This document shows, piece after piece, positions 24,240-34,602 of a stretch of DNA of 64,000 bases (position 1 is the first letter of the stretch; each line of letters starts with the position of its first letter). The stretch is from assembly GCA_028292745.1 (NCBI GenBank), contig JAQGLT010000124.1, positions 1-64,000 on the forward strand. Reading direction: 5' to 3'. Both the position numbers and the translations under genes were made by a program. The notes beneath the pieces are model-generated. The model had not been told where the DNA came from. It saw nothing but the letters and a program-made list of their open reading frames with translations, and did no database searches. The DNA comes from Polaromonas sp. (GTDB lineage: Bacteria > Pseudomonadota > Gammaproteobacteria > Burkholderiales > Burkholderiaceae_C).

Positions 24240-25211
24240 TCAGTCCACCGTGGCGCCGGACGCCTTCACCACAGCGGTCCACTTCTGGGTATCGGCGGCA
24301 ATGAAATTCTTGAATTCAGCCGATGTCATGTTCATCGGCTCCGCGCCCAGCGCAAACAGGCGCGCCTTCACATCGGTGCTGGCCAGAATGGTCCGAATCT
24401 CCTTGTTCATCCGCTCGGCAATTTCTGCCGGCACGCCGGCCGGACCCAGAACGCCGTACCACGGCTGCGCATCAAAACCCTTCAGGCCCAGTTCGGACAC
24501 GGTGGGAATATCCGGAAACGCCGCCGAGCGCTTGGCACTGGTCACTGCCAGCACCTTCAGATTGCCGGCTTTGACCTGCGGCATGATGGGAACAGGATTT
24601 TCAAAGGTCATCGGCACCTGCCCTCCAACCAGGTCATTCATGGCAGGTCCCGACCCCTTGTACGGGATGTGCTGGATCTTGACACCGGCCTGCACATTGA
24701 ACATTTCCCCAATGATGTGCTGGGGCGTGCCCGAGCCAGCCGATGCAAAGGCCAGGTTGCCGGCCTTTGCCTTGGCAATGATGTCCTTGACGCTGGTCAG
24801 GCCTGATTTGGGGTTGACCGCGATCACGAAGGCGGCGCTGGCCACGGGCACCACCGCCGTGAAATCCGTGGTCGGCTGGTACGGCAGCTTGGGATAGAGC
24901 GAAGGCGCGATCACCAGCGGCCCGCTGGCGGCGAGCAGGAAGGTGTAGCCATCGGGCTTGGCCTTGGAGACATAGTCGGTGCCAATGTTGCCGCCCGCCC
25001 CGCCCTTGTTTTCCACGATCACCGATTGCCCAAGCACGGCTTGCAATTTGGTGGCCAGCAGGCGGGCCAGCACATCGGTGGTGCCGCCCGGCGCATAGGG
25101 AGACACCAAAGTGATCGGCTTCGATGGCCACGCTGCCTGCGCAGCAGCAAACAAAGGCGATACCGACAGGACCACAAGCGCTGGAAGGGTGCGAAGGAAA
25201 TGTCTTTTCAT
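24240..25211 (-). CDS. Bug/TctC-family tripartite tricarboxylate receptor
   Basis: A 323-residue periplasmic solute receptor of the Bug family, very numerous in Burkholderiales. ATG 25211 opens a signal peptide (MKRHFLRTLPALVVLSVSP... cleaved near AAAQA). Family motifs are WPSKPITLVSPYAPGGTTD, VIVENKGGAGGNIG, YTFLLAASGPLVIAPSLY, HIPYKGSGPAMNDLVGGQV and WYGVLGPAGVP. No TctA/TctB membrane genes lie nearby, so it is an orphan receptor; its ligand, usually a carboxylate, cannot be told. The start codon of the Cys-rich gene follows 50 bp after its stop. Confidence 0.93.
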   Translation of the reverse strand: MKRHFLRTLPALVVLSVSPLFAAAQAAWPSKPITLVSPYAPGGTTDVLARLLATKLQAVLGQSVIVENKGGAGGNIGTDYVSKAKPDGYTFLLAASGPLVIAPSLYPKLPYQPTTDFTAVVPVASAAFVIAVNPKSGLTSVKDIIAKAKAGNLAFASAGSGTPQHIIGEMFNVQAGVKIQHIPYKGSGPAMNDLVGGQVPMTFENPVPIMPQVKAGNLKVLAVTSAKRSAAFPDIPTVSELGLKGFDAQPWYGVLGPAGVPAEIAERMNKEIRTILASTDVKARLFALGAEPMNMTSAEFKNFIAADTQKWTAVVKASGATVD

Positions 25212-25734
25212 GATGGAATCCTCATAGCCTGGAAATAAGGCAGCAAGCATAGCGCCGCCCCATAAAACAGCATGCGGCGGGGGAATTCACCTTTCAGGTT
25301 AGGTGTCTACGCATTGTCTATCCACTCAGCACAAGGCCGCTGGCAAAAACATGCGGAGTAGCAGGCGCTGTGGCCGGTGGCGAGCGGTCTTTTCCAGGCA
25401 ATATTTAGCATAAAGTGCCTCCAGCGCTTTGCCTACAAGCATAGTTAGCTATTTATTTAATAGCTAAATCAATTTAGCCCAGCAGTTCGGGGGAAATTGC
25501 GATTTACAAAAGACAACGATTGCAAGCCCTTGCGTTGCAGCGCAGAAAGCGCTTAGCCGGCAAACGCGGTTTCATGCGCGGTCTTAAACTTGATTGATTT
25601 ATGGGGGTTGAAAACCGGGGCATGGTTGCGCGGCTGCCTGGTGCAAGCGCAACCGGAGCCTCCTTGGTACAGGAAACAAGCTTCAGGCAGTGGCCTTGAG
25701 CTATAAAAAATGACTCTTTTTCAGGCGCCGAACC
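25212..25734. other. 523-bp intergenic region with one dispersed repeat
   Basis: The promoters of the Bug gene (leftward) and the SGNH hydrolase gene (rightward) should lie here. A full ATAGC-type repeat occupies 25412-25469. I see no credible coding frame or structural RNA in the rest. Confidence 0.5.
25412..25469 (-). repeat. ATAGC-type dispersed repeat, intergenic copy
   Basis: AAAGTGCCTCCAGCGCTTTG, CCTACAAGCATAG, then TTAGCTATTTATTTAATAGC. It has both the GCCTCCAGCGC tail and the GCTAT/ATAGC stem, so it is close to a complete unit in reverse orientation. Confidence 0.8.
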
Positions 25735-26460
25735 ATGCCAACTGTTCACCCTATTTCCCGACGCGACATGCTGGCAATTCCGGCATTGGCGCTCACGCCG
25801 CCCTTGCTGGCCCGAAACGAAAAAATGCGCAACCCCGCTGCTTTTGTGCTCTACACCTTCGGCGACTCGATTCTGGACTGTGGCCGCTACAACGACCGGG
25901 GCATTCATCCAGGACAGCTTCTGGTGCGCAATGACGATGGCTTGTTCCCGGAGTTCCGTGGGAAGGATTTGCAGTCCCGGGGCCCGGCACGACTGGTTCA
26001 CTGCGCAGTGGACGGCGCCACCGTTGCCAGCCTGGCCTCCCAGGCCAGGGATGTCCACCCTGTTAAAAACGCCGTTGCCCTTCTTACCGTAGGGGGAAAC
26101 GACCTGCTTCAGGGACTGGCAGCCGACAAAGGACCGGGGGTGCGTGCATTTTCGGAAGCGCTTGACAGATTCCTTGCGGGCCTTGCGCTGCGGCCGGTGC
26201 TGATCGGCAACGTGTATGACCCTACATTCGGCGAGGACAGCCGAAATTTCCTGGGTGTGGCGCCAGGCATTGCCCGGGCCAACCACCGGCGCGTGAATGA
26301 AGTAATTGCCAGGCTGGCCGCCCGGTATGGCGAGCTTGTCGACTTGCACGGCCATTTTCTGCAGGGACAGCCGTCGTGGTTTACCCGCACCATCGAACCC
26401 AGCCTGACCGGTGCATCGGAAGTGCGGCGGGCTTTTTTGCCCGCGCTTGGTTTGGCATAG
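25735..26460 (+). CDS. SGNH/GDSL hydrolase
   Basis: A 241-residue esterase or lipase-like hydrolase. Block I is FGDSILDCGRYND (catalytic Ser), block II lies near HCAVDGATVASLA (Gly), block III is TVGGNDLL (Asn) and block V is VDLHGHFLQ (Asp-Leu-His, catalytic pair). The N-terminus ISRRDMLAIPALALTPP looks like a short twin-arginine export signal, so the enzyme may be periplasmic; this is inference. The substrate, usually an ester on a sugar or lipid, is unknown. The gene appears monocistronic, with 199 bp before the next gene. Confidence 0.88.
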   Translation: MPTVHPISRRDMLAIPALALTPPLLARNEKMRNPAAFVLYTFGDSILDCGRYNDRGIHPGQLLVRNDDGLFPEFRGKDLQSRGPARLVHCAVDGATVASLASQARDVHPVKNAVALLTVGGNDLLQGLAADKGPGVRAFSEALDRFLAGLALRPVLIGNVYDPTFGEDSRNFLGVAPGIARANHRRVNEVIARLAARYGELVDLHGHFLQGQPSWFTRTIEPSLTGASEVRRAFLPALGLA

Positions 26461-26659
26461 GCGTTGTGCCTGCCAGCGGATTTCACATTAGCGATAATTT
26501 GCTTTACTGTCCTGCTTTTAACGGCAACACGGCAACACCAGCAATTGCTGAAGCAGGCATACCGCCATGCCGTGTTTTGTATTTACTGCTTATAGTGGTC
26601 GTACTCTTTATTTACCGCCACTCCTTCCAACCCCTCGTCCCGTATCCTGAACGCCCGCC

Positions 26660-27073
26660 ATGAGACTGAAAGCCTACATCATCGAGGACAACGCCGCGAC
26701 CCGTACCAATCTTATTGATACGCTTGAAGAACTGGCGTGCATCGACGCCATTGGAATCGCAGAAACAGAAAGCGAAGCGAAAACATGGCTACTGGAAAAC
26801 CCAAACAAATGGGATATCGCCATCATTGACCTGTTCCTGAAACAAGGAAGCGGCTTGGGCGTCCTGAGCGCCTGTAGTTCACGTACCGCGAGCCAGAAAA
26901 TAGTGGTTCTGACCAATTACGCCACGCCAGAAATCCGGCGCCGCTGCAAGGAGTTGGGAGTTGACGAGGTGTTCGACAAGTCGCATGAAATCGAAGCCTT
27001 GGTCACTTACTGCAAGGACCGTTTCGGTGGTTTTGATCCCCGTACGGCTGGCTGGAAAAGACTCGGTACCTAG
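26660..27073 (+). CDS. receiver-only response regulator
   Basis: A 137-residue single receiver domain without an output domain. The acidic pair is IIEDN (Glu9-Asp10), the phosphoacceptor lies in IAIIDLFLKQGSG, the switch Thr in VVLTNYA, and the Lys in VFDKSHE. A short C-terminal extension (FGGFDPRTAGWKRL) follows. It lies 231 bp upstream of the giant hybrid kinase on the same strand, so it may take phosphate from that kinase or act by protein contact, as CheY-like regulators do. Confidence 0.92.
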   Translation: MRLKAYIIEDNAATRTNLIDTLEELACIDAIGIAETESEAKTWLLENPNKWDIAIIDLFLKQGSGLGVLSACSSRTASQKIVVLTNYATPEIRRRCKELGVDEVFDKSHEIEALVTYCKDRFGGFDPRTAGWKRLGT

Positions 27074-27118
27074 GCAGTTCCCCTTAGTATCAGCAGGATT
27101 GAATGCCTTTCAGGCGTT

Positions 27119-27130
27119 GGAAACGTTTCC
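27119..27130. promoter_or_regulatory. perfect 12-bp palindrome upstream of the hybrid kinase
   Basis: GGAAACGTTTCC is a perfect dyad 174 bp before the kinase start, in the only gap between it and the receiver gene. It could be a regulator site; no binding protein can be assigned. Confidence 0.3.
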
Positions 27131-27304
27131 CTTTCAAAGAGCATTTCAGCGCTCAAGCGCACTGCCGCTCAGGATAAAGAAAAGGGCACGAACGATTTGC
27201 CGACTGCCTCTACAATCCGACGCAAAATCCACAGCTGCTTACGATCAAGCGAGCGTGCTGGCTGTTGTACTTTTCGCCGGAAAATCTCACCCACGGAGAC
27301 CGTC

Positions 27305-30300
27305 ATGGACCAGGCCGTTCAGCCCAGGCTGAAAAAGAAAACCCCAAAGCTTTCCGCCACTGCATCCGGCATCACGGCAAAGCCCAAGCGCGGCCCTGCT
27401 TCAAAGCAGCTCGATTCGGTTTCATCGTTGACGGACGAGTTGGCGGAAATCCGTTCGCGCCGCATTTTGGCGGCCATGATTTCTTTCCAGGACGGTGATT
27501 TCACGGTCCGGCTTCCCACGGATTGGCCGGGCACGGACGGCCGGGTGGCCGAGGCCTTCAACCGCACGATCGGCAGTGCTGAACGCATCACCCGCGAGGC
27601 ATTTCGCCTCAGCATGACCGTTGGCAAGGAAGGTCGGCTTGCGCAGCGCATGTCAGTCCCAGGTTCTATCGGTGGCTGGGCGGAACAGGTCGATTCGCTG
27701 AACACCCTGGTTGACGATCTGGTGCGGCCAACCACCGACATCGCACGCACCATTGGTGCGGTCGCAAAAGGTGATCTGGGCCAGTCAATGGACTTGCAAG
27801 TGGACGGACGGGCACTCAAGGGGGAGTTTTTGCGTTCTGCAAAACTCGTCAATACCATGATTGAGCAGCTGTCGGTGTTTACTTCTGAAGTGACACGGGT
27901 GGCGCGCGAGGTCGGAACCGAAGGCAAGCTCGGCGGGCAAGCCAAGGTAAAGGGCGTCTCGGGCGTCTGGAAGGACCTGACCGACTCCGTGAATCAAATG
28001 GCTGGCAATCTGACCGCGCAGGTACGCAATATTGCCGACGTGACTATCGCCGTGGCCAACGGCGACCTGTCGAAAAAAATCACGGTGGACGTCCGGGGGG
28101 AGATTTTGCAACTTAAGGAAGCCACCAACACCATGGTGGACCAGTTGCGATCCTTTGCCTCGGAAGTGACGCGGGTGGCGCGGGAAGTGGGCACCGATGG
28201 GCGGCTGGGCGGGCAGGCCGTGGTACCGGGCGTGGCCGGCACCTGGAAAGACCTGACCGATTCCGTCAACTCAATGGCCAACAACCTCACCTCCCAAGTG
28301 CGCAACATCGCAACGGTGACCACCGCCGTGGCGCGGGGAGACCTGAGCCGCAAGATCACGGTGGACGTGAAGGGAGAGATCCTGGAGCTGAAGGAAACCA
28401 TCAACACGATGGTTGACCAGTTGAACGGCTTTTCGTCCGAGGTCACCCGGGTGGCCCGGGAAGTGGGCACCGAAGGCAAGCTGGGTGGGCAGGCGCAGGT
28501 GCCGGGCATTGCAGGCACCTGGAAAGACTTGACCGATTCGGTCAACTCGATGGCGTCCAACCTCACCGGCCAGGTGCGCAACATTGCCGGCGTTGCCACC
28601 GCGATCGCCAAGGGCGACCTGTCCTCCAAAATCACGGTCGAGGTGAAGGGGGAAATCCTGGCGCTGAAGGAAACCATCAACACGATGGTTGACCAGCTGA
28701 ACGGCTTTGCGTCCGAGGTCACGCGGGTGGCGCGGGAGGTCGGCACCGAAGGCAAGCTGGGTGGTCAGGCACAGGTGCCCGGCGTGGCCGGCACTTGGAA
28801 AGACCTGACGGACAACGTCAATTTCATGGCGTCCAACCTGACCGGGCAGGTCCGCAACATTGCCGAAGTGACGACCGCCGTTGCCAATGGCGACTTGTCC
28901 AAGACCATCACCGTGGACGTGAAGGGGGAAATTTTGGAGCTGAAAAACACCATCAATACGATGGTCGATCAGCTCAATGGCTTTGCCTCGGAGGTGACCC
29001 GTGTGGCGCGGGAGGTGGGCACCGAAGGCAAGCTCGGCGGACAAGCTGCTGTGCCCGGCGTTGCGGGAACCTGGAAAGATTTGACGGACAGCGTCAATTT
29101 CATGGCCTCCAACCTGACCGGGCAGGTACGCAACATCGCCGAAGTGACCACTGCTGTGGCCCGAGGCGATCTTTCTAAAAAGATCACAGCCGATGTCCGG
29201 GGCGAAATCCTGGAATTGAAGAACACCATCAATACCATGGTGGACCAGCTCAACGGATTTGCCGGCGAGGTCAGCCGGGTGGCGCGCGAGGTGGGCACTG
29301 AAGGCGCCTTGGGCGGCCAGGCACAGGTGCTGGGCGTGGCCGGCACCTGGAAAGACCTGACTGACAACGTCAACTCGATGGCCTCTAACCTGACCGCGCA
29401 GGTCCGTAACATCGCCGACGTGGCCACGGCCGTGGCCAATGGCGACCTGTCAAAAAAGATCACGGTGGATGTGAAGGGTGAAATCCTGGAATTGAAGAAC
29501 ACCATCAATACCATGGTGGACCAGCTCAACGGGTTTGCTGGCGAGGTGACGCGGGTGGCGCGCGAGGTGGGCACCGATGGCAAGTTGGGCGGCCAGGCAC
29601 AGGTGCGCGGCGTGGCCGGCACCTGGAAAGACTTGACCGACAACGTCAATTCCATGGCTAACAACCTGACAGGACAGGTGCGCAACATCGCCGACGTGAC
29701 CACGGCAGTGGCCCGGGGCGACCTGTCGCGCAAGATCACGGTGGAAGTCAAGGGTGAGATTCTTGAGCTGAAAAACACCATCAACACGATGGTCGATCAG
29801 CTCAATGGCTTTGCCTCGGAGGTGACGCGGGTGGCGCGCGAGGTGGGCACCGAAGGAAAGCTCGGCGGCCAGGCACAGGTGCCCGGTGTGGCCGGCACCT
29901 GGAAGGACTTGACCGACAACGTGAATTTCATGGCTTCCAACCTGACGGGACAGGTTCGCAATATTGCCGATGTGGCGACGGCGATTGCCAAGGGCGACCT
30001 GTCCTCAAAAATCACGGTTGAGGTCAAGGGCGAAATCCTGCAGCTCAAGCAGACCATGAACACCATGGTCGATCAATTGAATGCCTTTGCCGGGGAGGTC
30101 AGCCGCGTGGCGCGCGAGGTTGGCACCGACGGCAAGCTTGGGGGACAAGCTGCGGTGGAAGGTGTGGCGGGCACCTGGAAGGACTTGACCGACAACGTGA
30201 ACTCGATGGCCGCCAACCTAACGGGCCAGGTGCGCAACATCGCCGAGGTGACCATCGCTGTGGCCAACGGCGACCTGTCCAAGAAGATCACGGTGGATGT

Positions 30301-33300
30301 GCGGGGCGAAATTCTGGAATTAAAGGAAACCATCAACACCATGGTGGACCAGCTGCGCTCGTTCGCGGCCGAGGTGAGCCGGGTGGCGCGCGAGGTGGGG
30401 ACCGACGGCAAGCTCGGCGGACAGGCGCAGGTGCCTGGCGTGGCCGGGACCTGGAAGGACTTGACCGACAACGTCAATTCCATGGCAAACAACCTGACGG
30501 GCCAGGTGCGCAACATCGCCGACGTGGCCACCGCCATCGCGCGTGGCGACCTCGGCCGCAAGATCACCGTGGACGTGAAGGGCGAAATCCTTCAGCTCAA
30601 GGAGACCATGAATACCATGGTGGACCAGCTGTCGGCATTTGCCTCGGAAGTGACGCGGGTAGCGCGCGAGGTCGGCACCGAAGGCAAGCTCGGTGGCCAG
30701 GCAGCGGTTCCCGGTGTGGCCGGCACATGGAAGGATCTGACCGACAACGTCAACTCGATGGCCTCCAACCTGACCGGCCAGGTGCGCAACATCGCCGAGG
30801 TGACCATCGCCGTGGCCAATGGCGACCTGTCCAAAAAGATCACAGTGGACGTGCGTGGAGAAATCCTGCAGCTCAAGGAGACCATTAACACCATGGTCGA
30901 GCAGCTGCGTTCGTTCGCGTCCGAAGTCACGCGTGTCGCCCGCGAGGTCGGCACCGAGGGCCGGCTGGGCGTGCAGGCCGTCGTGCCTGGCGTGGCTGGC
31001 ACCTGGAAAGACTTGACCGACTCGGTCAACACCATGGGCGCCAACCTGACATCGCAAGTCCGCAACATTGCCGAGGTGACGACGGCCGTCGCGCGTGGCG
31101 ACTTGAACCGCAAGATCACGGTGGACGTCAAGGGTGAAATCCTGGAACTGAAGGACACCATCAATACCATGGTGGACCAGCTCAATTCCTTTGCCGGCGA
31201 AGTGACGCGGGTGGCCCGCGAGGTGGGCACCGAAGGCAAGCTTGGCGGTCAGGCGCAGGTCAGCGGCGTGGGCGGCACCTGGAAGGACCTGACCGACAAC
31301 GTGAACTTCATGGCCTCCAACCTGACCGAGCAGGTGCGCGGCATTGTGAAGGTTGTCACAGCCGTGGCCGGTGGCAACCTGACGCAGCGCCTGACGGTTC
31401 AGGCGAAGGGCGAGGTCGCCGCGCTGGCCGACACTATCAACGGCATGACGGACACCTTGGCAACCTTTGCCGATCAGGTGACGAACGTCGCGCGGGAAGT
31501 GGGTGTTGACGGGCGGCTGGGCGGGCAGGCCAACGTGCCAGGCGCGTCGGGCACCTGGAAGGATCTGACCGGCAACGTCAATTTGCTGGCGGCCAACCTC
31601 ACGACGCAGGTCCGGGCGATTGCCGAGGTGGCTACCGCGGTGACCAAGGGAGACTTGACCCGCTCGATTCAAGTCGATGCGAAAGGCGAGGTGTCCGAGC
31701 TCAAGGACAACATCAATACGATGATCTCGAACCTGCGCGAAACCACTGAAAGCAACCGCGAACAGGACTGGCTCAAATCCAATCTGGCACGCTTTACCGG
31801 CATGCTACAGGGCCAGCGGGAATTGAGCACTGTCGGGAAAACGCTGCTGTCGGAACTCGCGCCATTGGTCAGTGCGCATCAAGGAACGATCTATCACTTC
31901 AACAGTGCCGAAGAAGACAACAACGAGCTGAGTTTGCTGTCAAGCTACGCCCAGACCGGAAGCGTTCGCTTGGCCCCTACCGTGGGCCTTGGCGAGGGTT
32001 TGGTCGGCCAGTGCGCCGTGGAAAAAAAACGTATTTTGCTGACCAACGCACCGCCCGACTTTGTCACCATCGAGTCCAGCCTTGGAAAGGCCCGCCATGT
32101 CAGCGTGGTGGTGCTGCCAGTGTTGTTCGAAAATGAGACCAAGGCCGTGATCGAACTGGCTTCCCTGCATCCGTTTTCGGTTGTCAACCTCAACTTCCTC
32201 GATCAACTTGCCCTTGGCATTGGCGCCGTGTTCAACACCATCGAGGCCACGATGCGCACCGAGGGACTTCTTACGCAGTCGCAGCAACTTACCGTGGAAC
32301 TGCAGTCCCGGCAAAGCGAATTGCAACAGACGAACGAGGAGCTGGGCACCAAGGCACGCTTGCTTGCCGAACAAAACGCCGAGGTCGAGCGCAAGAATAC
32401 CGAAGTTGAACAGGCACGCGGGGCCTTGGAAGAAAAAGCGTCCGAACTCGCCCTCACATCGAAGTACAAGTCAGAATTTTTGGCGAACATGTCACACGAG
32501 CTGCGCACGCCGCTCAATTCAATTCTTATCCTGAGCCAGCAACTTGCAGAAAATGCGCCAGGCAACCTGTCCCCGAAACAGGTCGAGTTTTCGCGCAACA
32601 TCAACTCCTCCGGCTCGGACCTGCTGCACCTGATCAACGACATTCTGGACCTTTCGAAGATCGAGTCGGGCACGGTCACGGTGGAGGTCGAGGACATTAC
32701 TTTCAGCGGGCTACGCGAGAATATCGATCGCAATTTCCGCCACGTCGCTGAAGCCAAGGACCTGCCTTTTCACATTCGCTTCGCTACTGACCTGCCGCGT
32801 TCGATGGACAGCGATCCCAAACGGCTGCAGCAGATTCTCAAGAATCTTCTTTCCAACGCCGTCAAATTTACCTCGCGAGGCCAAGTCGAGGTTCGGGTCG
32901 GGCTGGCCACCAAAGGCTGGAGCCCGGAGCACCCGGTGCTTCGCCAGGCCCAGCAGGTAATTGCTTTCGCGGTTGAAGACACCGGCATTGGCGTTGCCCC
33001 TGAAAAGCAGCGCCTGATTTTCGAGGCGTTCCAGCAGGCCGACGCGGGCACGTCCCGCAAATACGGTGGCACAGGACTGGGCCTGGCCATCAGCCGGGAA
33101 CTTGCTTCGCTGCTGGGCGGCGAGATAAGGCTGACCAGTGTGCATGGCAAGGGCAGCGTCTTCACGTTGTACCTTCCGTTGCACTACATCGGCCCGCAAG
33201 GGGTTGCCCTGACACGAAGCACTGAGGTCGCCACTGTCGAGTCTGCACGTTCTGTCATCGCGTTGCCTGTTTCGCGTGAAGAGCACATCGCGGATGACCG

Positions 33301-34492
33301 AGACAGCATTTCCGCCGGCGACTTGATCCTTCTTGTGATCGAAGACGATCCGCACTATGCGCGCATCCTGCTCGGCTTGGCGCGGGACAAAGGATTCAAA
33401 GGCATCGTGGCAACCAAGGGGGCGCACGGGCTTGTTTTAGCTCGCCAGTACCGTCCGGCCGCAATTTCACTCGACATCTTTCTGCCGGACATGCTGGGCT
33501 GGACGGTGCTGAACCAGTTAAAGCTTGACCCTGACACCCGTCACATTCCGGTGCAGATCGTTACGCTGGAGGAGGAGCGTCATCACGGACTGGCCCATGG
33601 TGCCTTTGCCTATTTGATCAAAGAACCTACCACCGTCGGGCTGGAAGCAGCCTTCGACCGGATGAAGGCTTTTACCGCGCCCCGTACCAAGCGACTGTTG
33701 ATCGTGGAAGATAACGACATTGAGCGTGCTGCCATTGTGGAACTGCTGGGCTTTGAGGACATTGAGATGGTGGCAGTGAGCAACGGCCAAGAAGCACTGG
33801 CAGCGATGCGCGAGCAAGGCTTTGATTGCGTTGTGCTTGATCTCCGGCTGCCAGACATGACAGGCTTTGAACTGCTAGAAAAAGTACAGGCAGAGCCCGC
33901 TCTGGCGACTGTGCCGGTGGTGGTTTTCACAGGCAAGGATCTGAGCCGGGACGAGCAAGCAAAACTCCATTCGATGGCCAAAAGCATCGTGCTGAAAGAT
34001 GTCCAGTCGCCCGAGCGGTTGCTCGACGAGACAGCCCTATTCCTGCACCGGGTTGTCACAGCGCTGCCGGTGCAAAAACAAGCCATGCTCCAACGGCTGC
34101 ACAATTCGGCCGAGGTCTTGCGCGGACGCAAGGTGCTGGTGGTCGACGATGACGCACGCAATATTTTCGCGTTGACGTCCGTGCTTGAGAACCATGAAGT
34201 CGATGTGATCAGCGCCACCAATGGCCGGCACGCCATTGACATCATCGAGAGCACTCCTGAACTGTCCATGGTCTTGATGGATATCATGATGCCCGAGATG
34301 GATGGCTATGAAACAATGCGCGAAATTCGCCAAAGGCCGCAGTTCCGCACGCTGCCTATTCTGGCGCTGACCGCAAAGGCCATGAAAGGCGACCGGGAAA
34401 AATGCCTGGACGCTGGCGCCAGCGACTATATTGCCAAACCCGTGAATACCGATCAGTTGCTGTCGCTGATGCGGGTCTGGCTGTTCCGATAA
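27305..34492 (+). CDS. giant poly-HAMP hybrid histidine kinase (GAF-HisKA-HATPase-REC-REC-REC)
   Basis: A 2395-residue soluble hybrid kinase. ATG 27305 ([17 protein letters not shown]) follows CGGAGA. Residues 48-190 form divergent HAMP-like units. Residues 192-1479 are 14 tandem 92-residue repeats (core [49 protein letters not shown]), each a HAMP pair. A GAF domain (about 1520-1660) and a coiled coil follow. HisKA has [15 protein letters not shown] (His1731). The ATPase has [20 protein letters not shown] and GGTGLGLAI. Three receivers begin at about 2006, 2130 and 2276, all with acceptor Asp. No membrane segment is seen. The design resembles fungal group III (Nik1) osmosensing kinases and their bacterial relatives; the signal here is unknown. 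Confidence 0.95.
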   Translation: MDQAVQPRLKKKTPKLSATASGITAKPKRGPASKQLDSVSSLTDELAEIRSRRILAAMISFQDGDFTVRLPTDWPGTDGRVAEAFNRTIGSAERITREAFRLSMTVGKEGRLAQRMSVPGSIGGWAEQVDSLNTLVDDLVRPTTDIARTIGAVAKGDLGQSMDLQVDGRALKGEFLRSAKLVNTMIEQLSVFTSEVTRVAREVGTEGKLGGQAKVKGVSGVWKDLTDSVNQMAGNLTAQVRNIADVTIAVANGDLSKKITVDVRGEILQLKEATNTMVDQLRSFASEVTRVAREVGTDGRLGGQAVVPGVAGTWKDLTDSVNSMANNLTSQVRNIATVTTAVARGDLSRKITVDVKGEILELKETINTMVDQLNGFSSEVTRVAREVGTEGKLGGQAQVPGIAGTWKDLTDSVNSMASNLTGQVRNIAGVATAIAKGDLSSKITVEVKGEILALKETINTMVDQLNGFASEVTRVAREVGTEGKLGGQAQVPGVAGTWKDLTDNVNFMASNLTGQVRNIAEVTTAVANGDLSKTITVDVKGEILELKNTINTMVDQLNGFASEVTRVAREVGTEGKLGGQAAVPGVAGTWKDLTDSVNFMASNLTGQVRNIAEVTTAVARGDLSKKITADVRGEILELKNTINTMVDQLNGFAGEVSRVAREVGTEGALGGQAQVLGVAGTWKDLTDNVNSMASNLTAQVRNIADVATAVANGDLSKKITVDVKGEILELKNTINTMVDQLNGFAGEVTRVAREVGTDGKLGGQAQVRGVAGTWKDLTDNVNSMANNLTGQVRNIADVTTAVARGDLSRKITVEVKGEILELKNTINTMVDQLNGFASEVTRVAREVGTEGKLGGQAQVPGVAGTWKDLTDNVNFMASNLTGQVRNIADVATAIAKGDLSSKITVEVKGEILQLKQTMNTMVDQLNAFAGEVSRVAREVGTDGKLGGQAAVEGVAGTWKDLTDNVNSMAANLTGQVRNIAEVTIAVANGDLSKKITVDVRGEILELKETINTMVDQLRSFAAEVSRVAREVGTDGKLGGQAQVPGVAGTWKDLTDNVNSMANNLTGQVRNIADVATAIARGDLGRKITVDVKGEILQLKETMNTMVDQLSAFASEVTRVAREVGTEGKLGGQAAVPGVAGTWKDLTDNVNSMASNLTGQVRNIAEVTIAVANGDLSKKITVDVRGEILQLKETINTMVEQLRSFASEVTRVAREVGTEGRLGVQAVVPGVAGTWKDLTDSVNTMGANLTSQVRNIAEVTTAVARGDLNRKITVDVKGEILELKDTINTMVDQLNSFAGEVTRVAREVGTEGKLGGQAQVSGVGGTWKDLTDNVNFMASNLTEQVRGIVKVVTAVAGGNLTQRLTVQAKGEVAALADTINGMTDTLATFADQVTNVAREVGVDGRLGGQANVPGASGTWKDLTGNVNLLAANLTTQVRAIAEVATAVTKGDLTRSIQVDAKGEVSELKDNINTMISNLRETTESNREQDWLKSNLARFTGMLQGQRELSTVGKTLLSELAPLVSAHQGTIYHFNSAEEDNNELSLLSSYAQTGSVRLAPTVGLGEGLVGQCAVEKKRILLTNAPPDFVTIESSLGKARHVSVVVLPVLFENETKAVIELASLHPFSVVNLNFLDQLALGIGAVFNTIEATMRTEGLLTQSQQLTVELQSRQSELQQTNEELGTKARLLAEQNAEVERKNTEVEQARGALEEKASELALTSKYKSEFLANMSHELRTPLNSILILSQQLAENAPGNLSPKQVEFSRNINSSGSDLLHLINDILDLSKIESGTVTVEVEDITFSGLRENIDRNFRHVAEAKDLPFHIRFATDLPRSMDSDPKRLQQILKNLLSNAVKFTSRGQVEVRVGLATKGWSPEHPVLRQAQQVIAFAVEDTGIGVAPEKQRLIFEAFQQADAGTSRKYGGTGLGLAISRELASLLGGEIRLTSVHGKGSVFTLYLPLHYIGPQGVALTRSTEVATVESARSVIALPVSREEHIADDRDSISAGDLILLVIEDDPHYARILLGLARDKGFKGIVATKGAHGLVLARQYRPAAISLDIFLPDMLGWTVLNQLKLDPDTRHIPVQIVTLEEERHHGLAHGAFAYLIKEPTTVGLEAAFDRMKAFTAPRTKRLLIVEDNDIERAAIVELLGFEDIEMVAVSNGQEALAAMREQGFDCVVLDLRLPDMTGFELLEKVQAEPALATVPVVVFTGKDLSRDEQAKLHSMAKSIVLKDVQSPERLLDETALFLHRVVTALPVQKQAMLQRLHNSAEVLRGRKVLVVDDDARNIFALTSVLENHEVDVISATNGRHAIDIIESTPELSMVLMDIMMPEMDGYETMREIRQRPQFRTLPILALTAKAMKGDREKCLDAGASDYIAKPVNTDQLLSLMRVWLFR
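27878..31741 (+). repeat. 14 tandem 276-bp coding repeats
   Basis: Fourteen units start every 276 bp exactly (first Phe codon at 27878, last unit at 31466). Each encodes 92 residues beginning F[12 protein letters not shown]. Units 2-12 are nearly identical in protein and highly similar in DNA; units 1, 13 and 14 are more divergent. Spacing is perfect, with no indels. Confidence 0.97.
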
Positions 34493-34602
34493 TTTATGCG
34501 TCCTACGCCAGCGAAAGGCTCCCAGCAGATGCATACCCCTACACCCCTTGTTTTGGTTGACGGCCACGCCCTGCAGTCGACAGTTTGCGGGCGTCCCCGG
34601 TC

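Noticed and set aside
25504-26355. Minus-strand frame of about 280 codons over the SGNH hydrolase gene
   Set aside because: The plus strand has all four SGNH blocks; the reverse frame has no domain and no ribosome binding site.
27878-31741. Regular repeats that might be taken for a CRISPR or satellite array
   Set aside because: Units are 276 bp, coding, in one open frame and without spacers.
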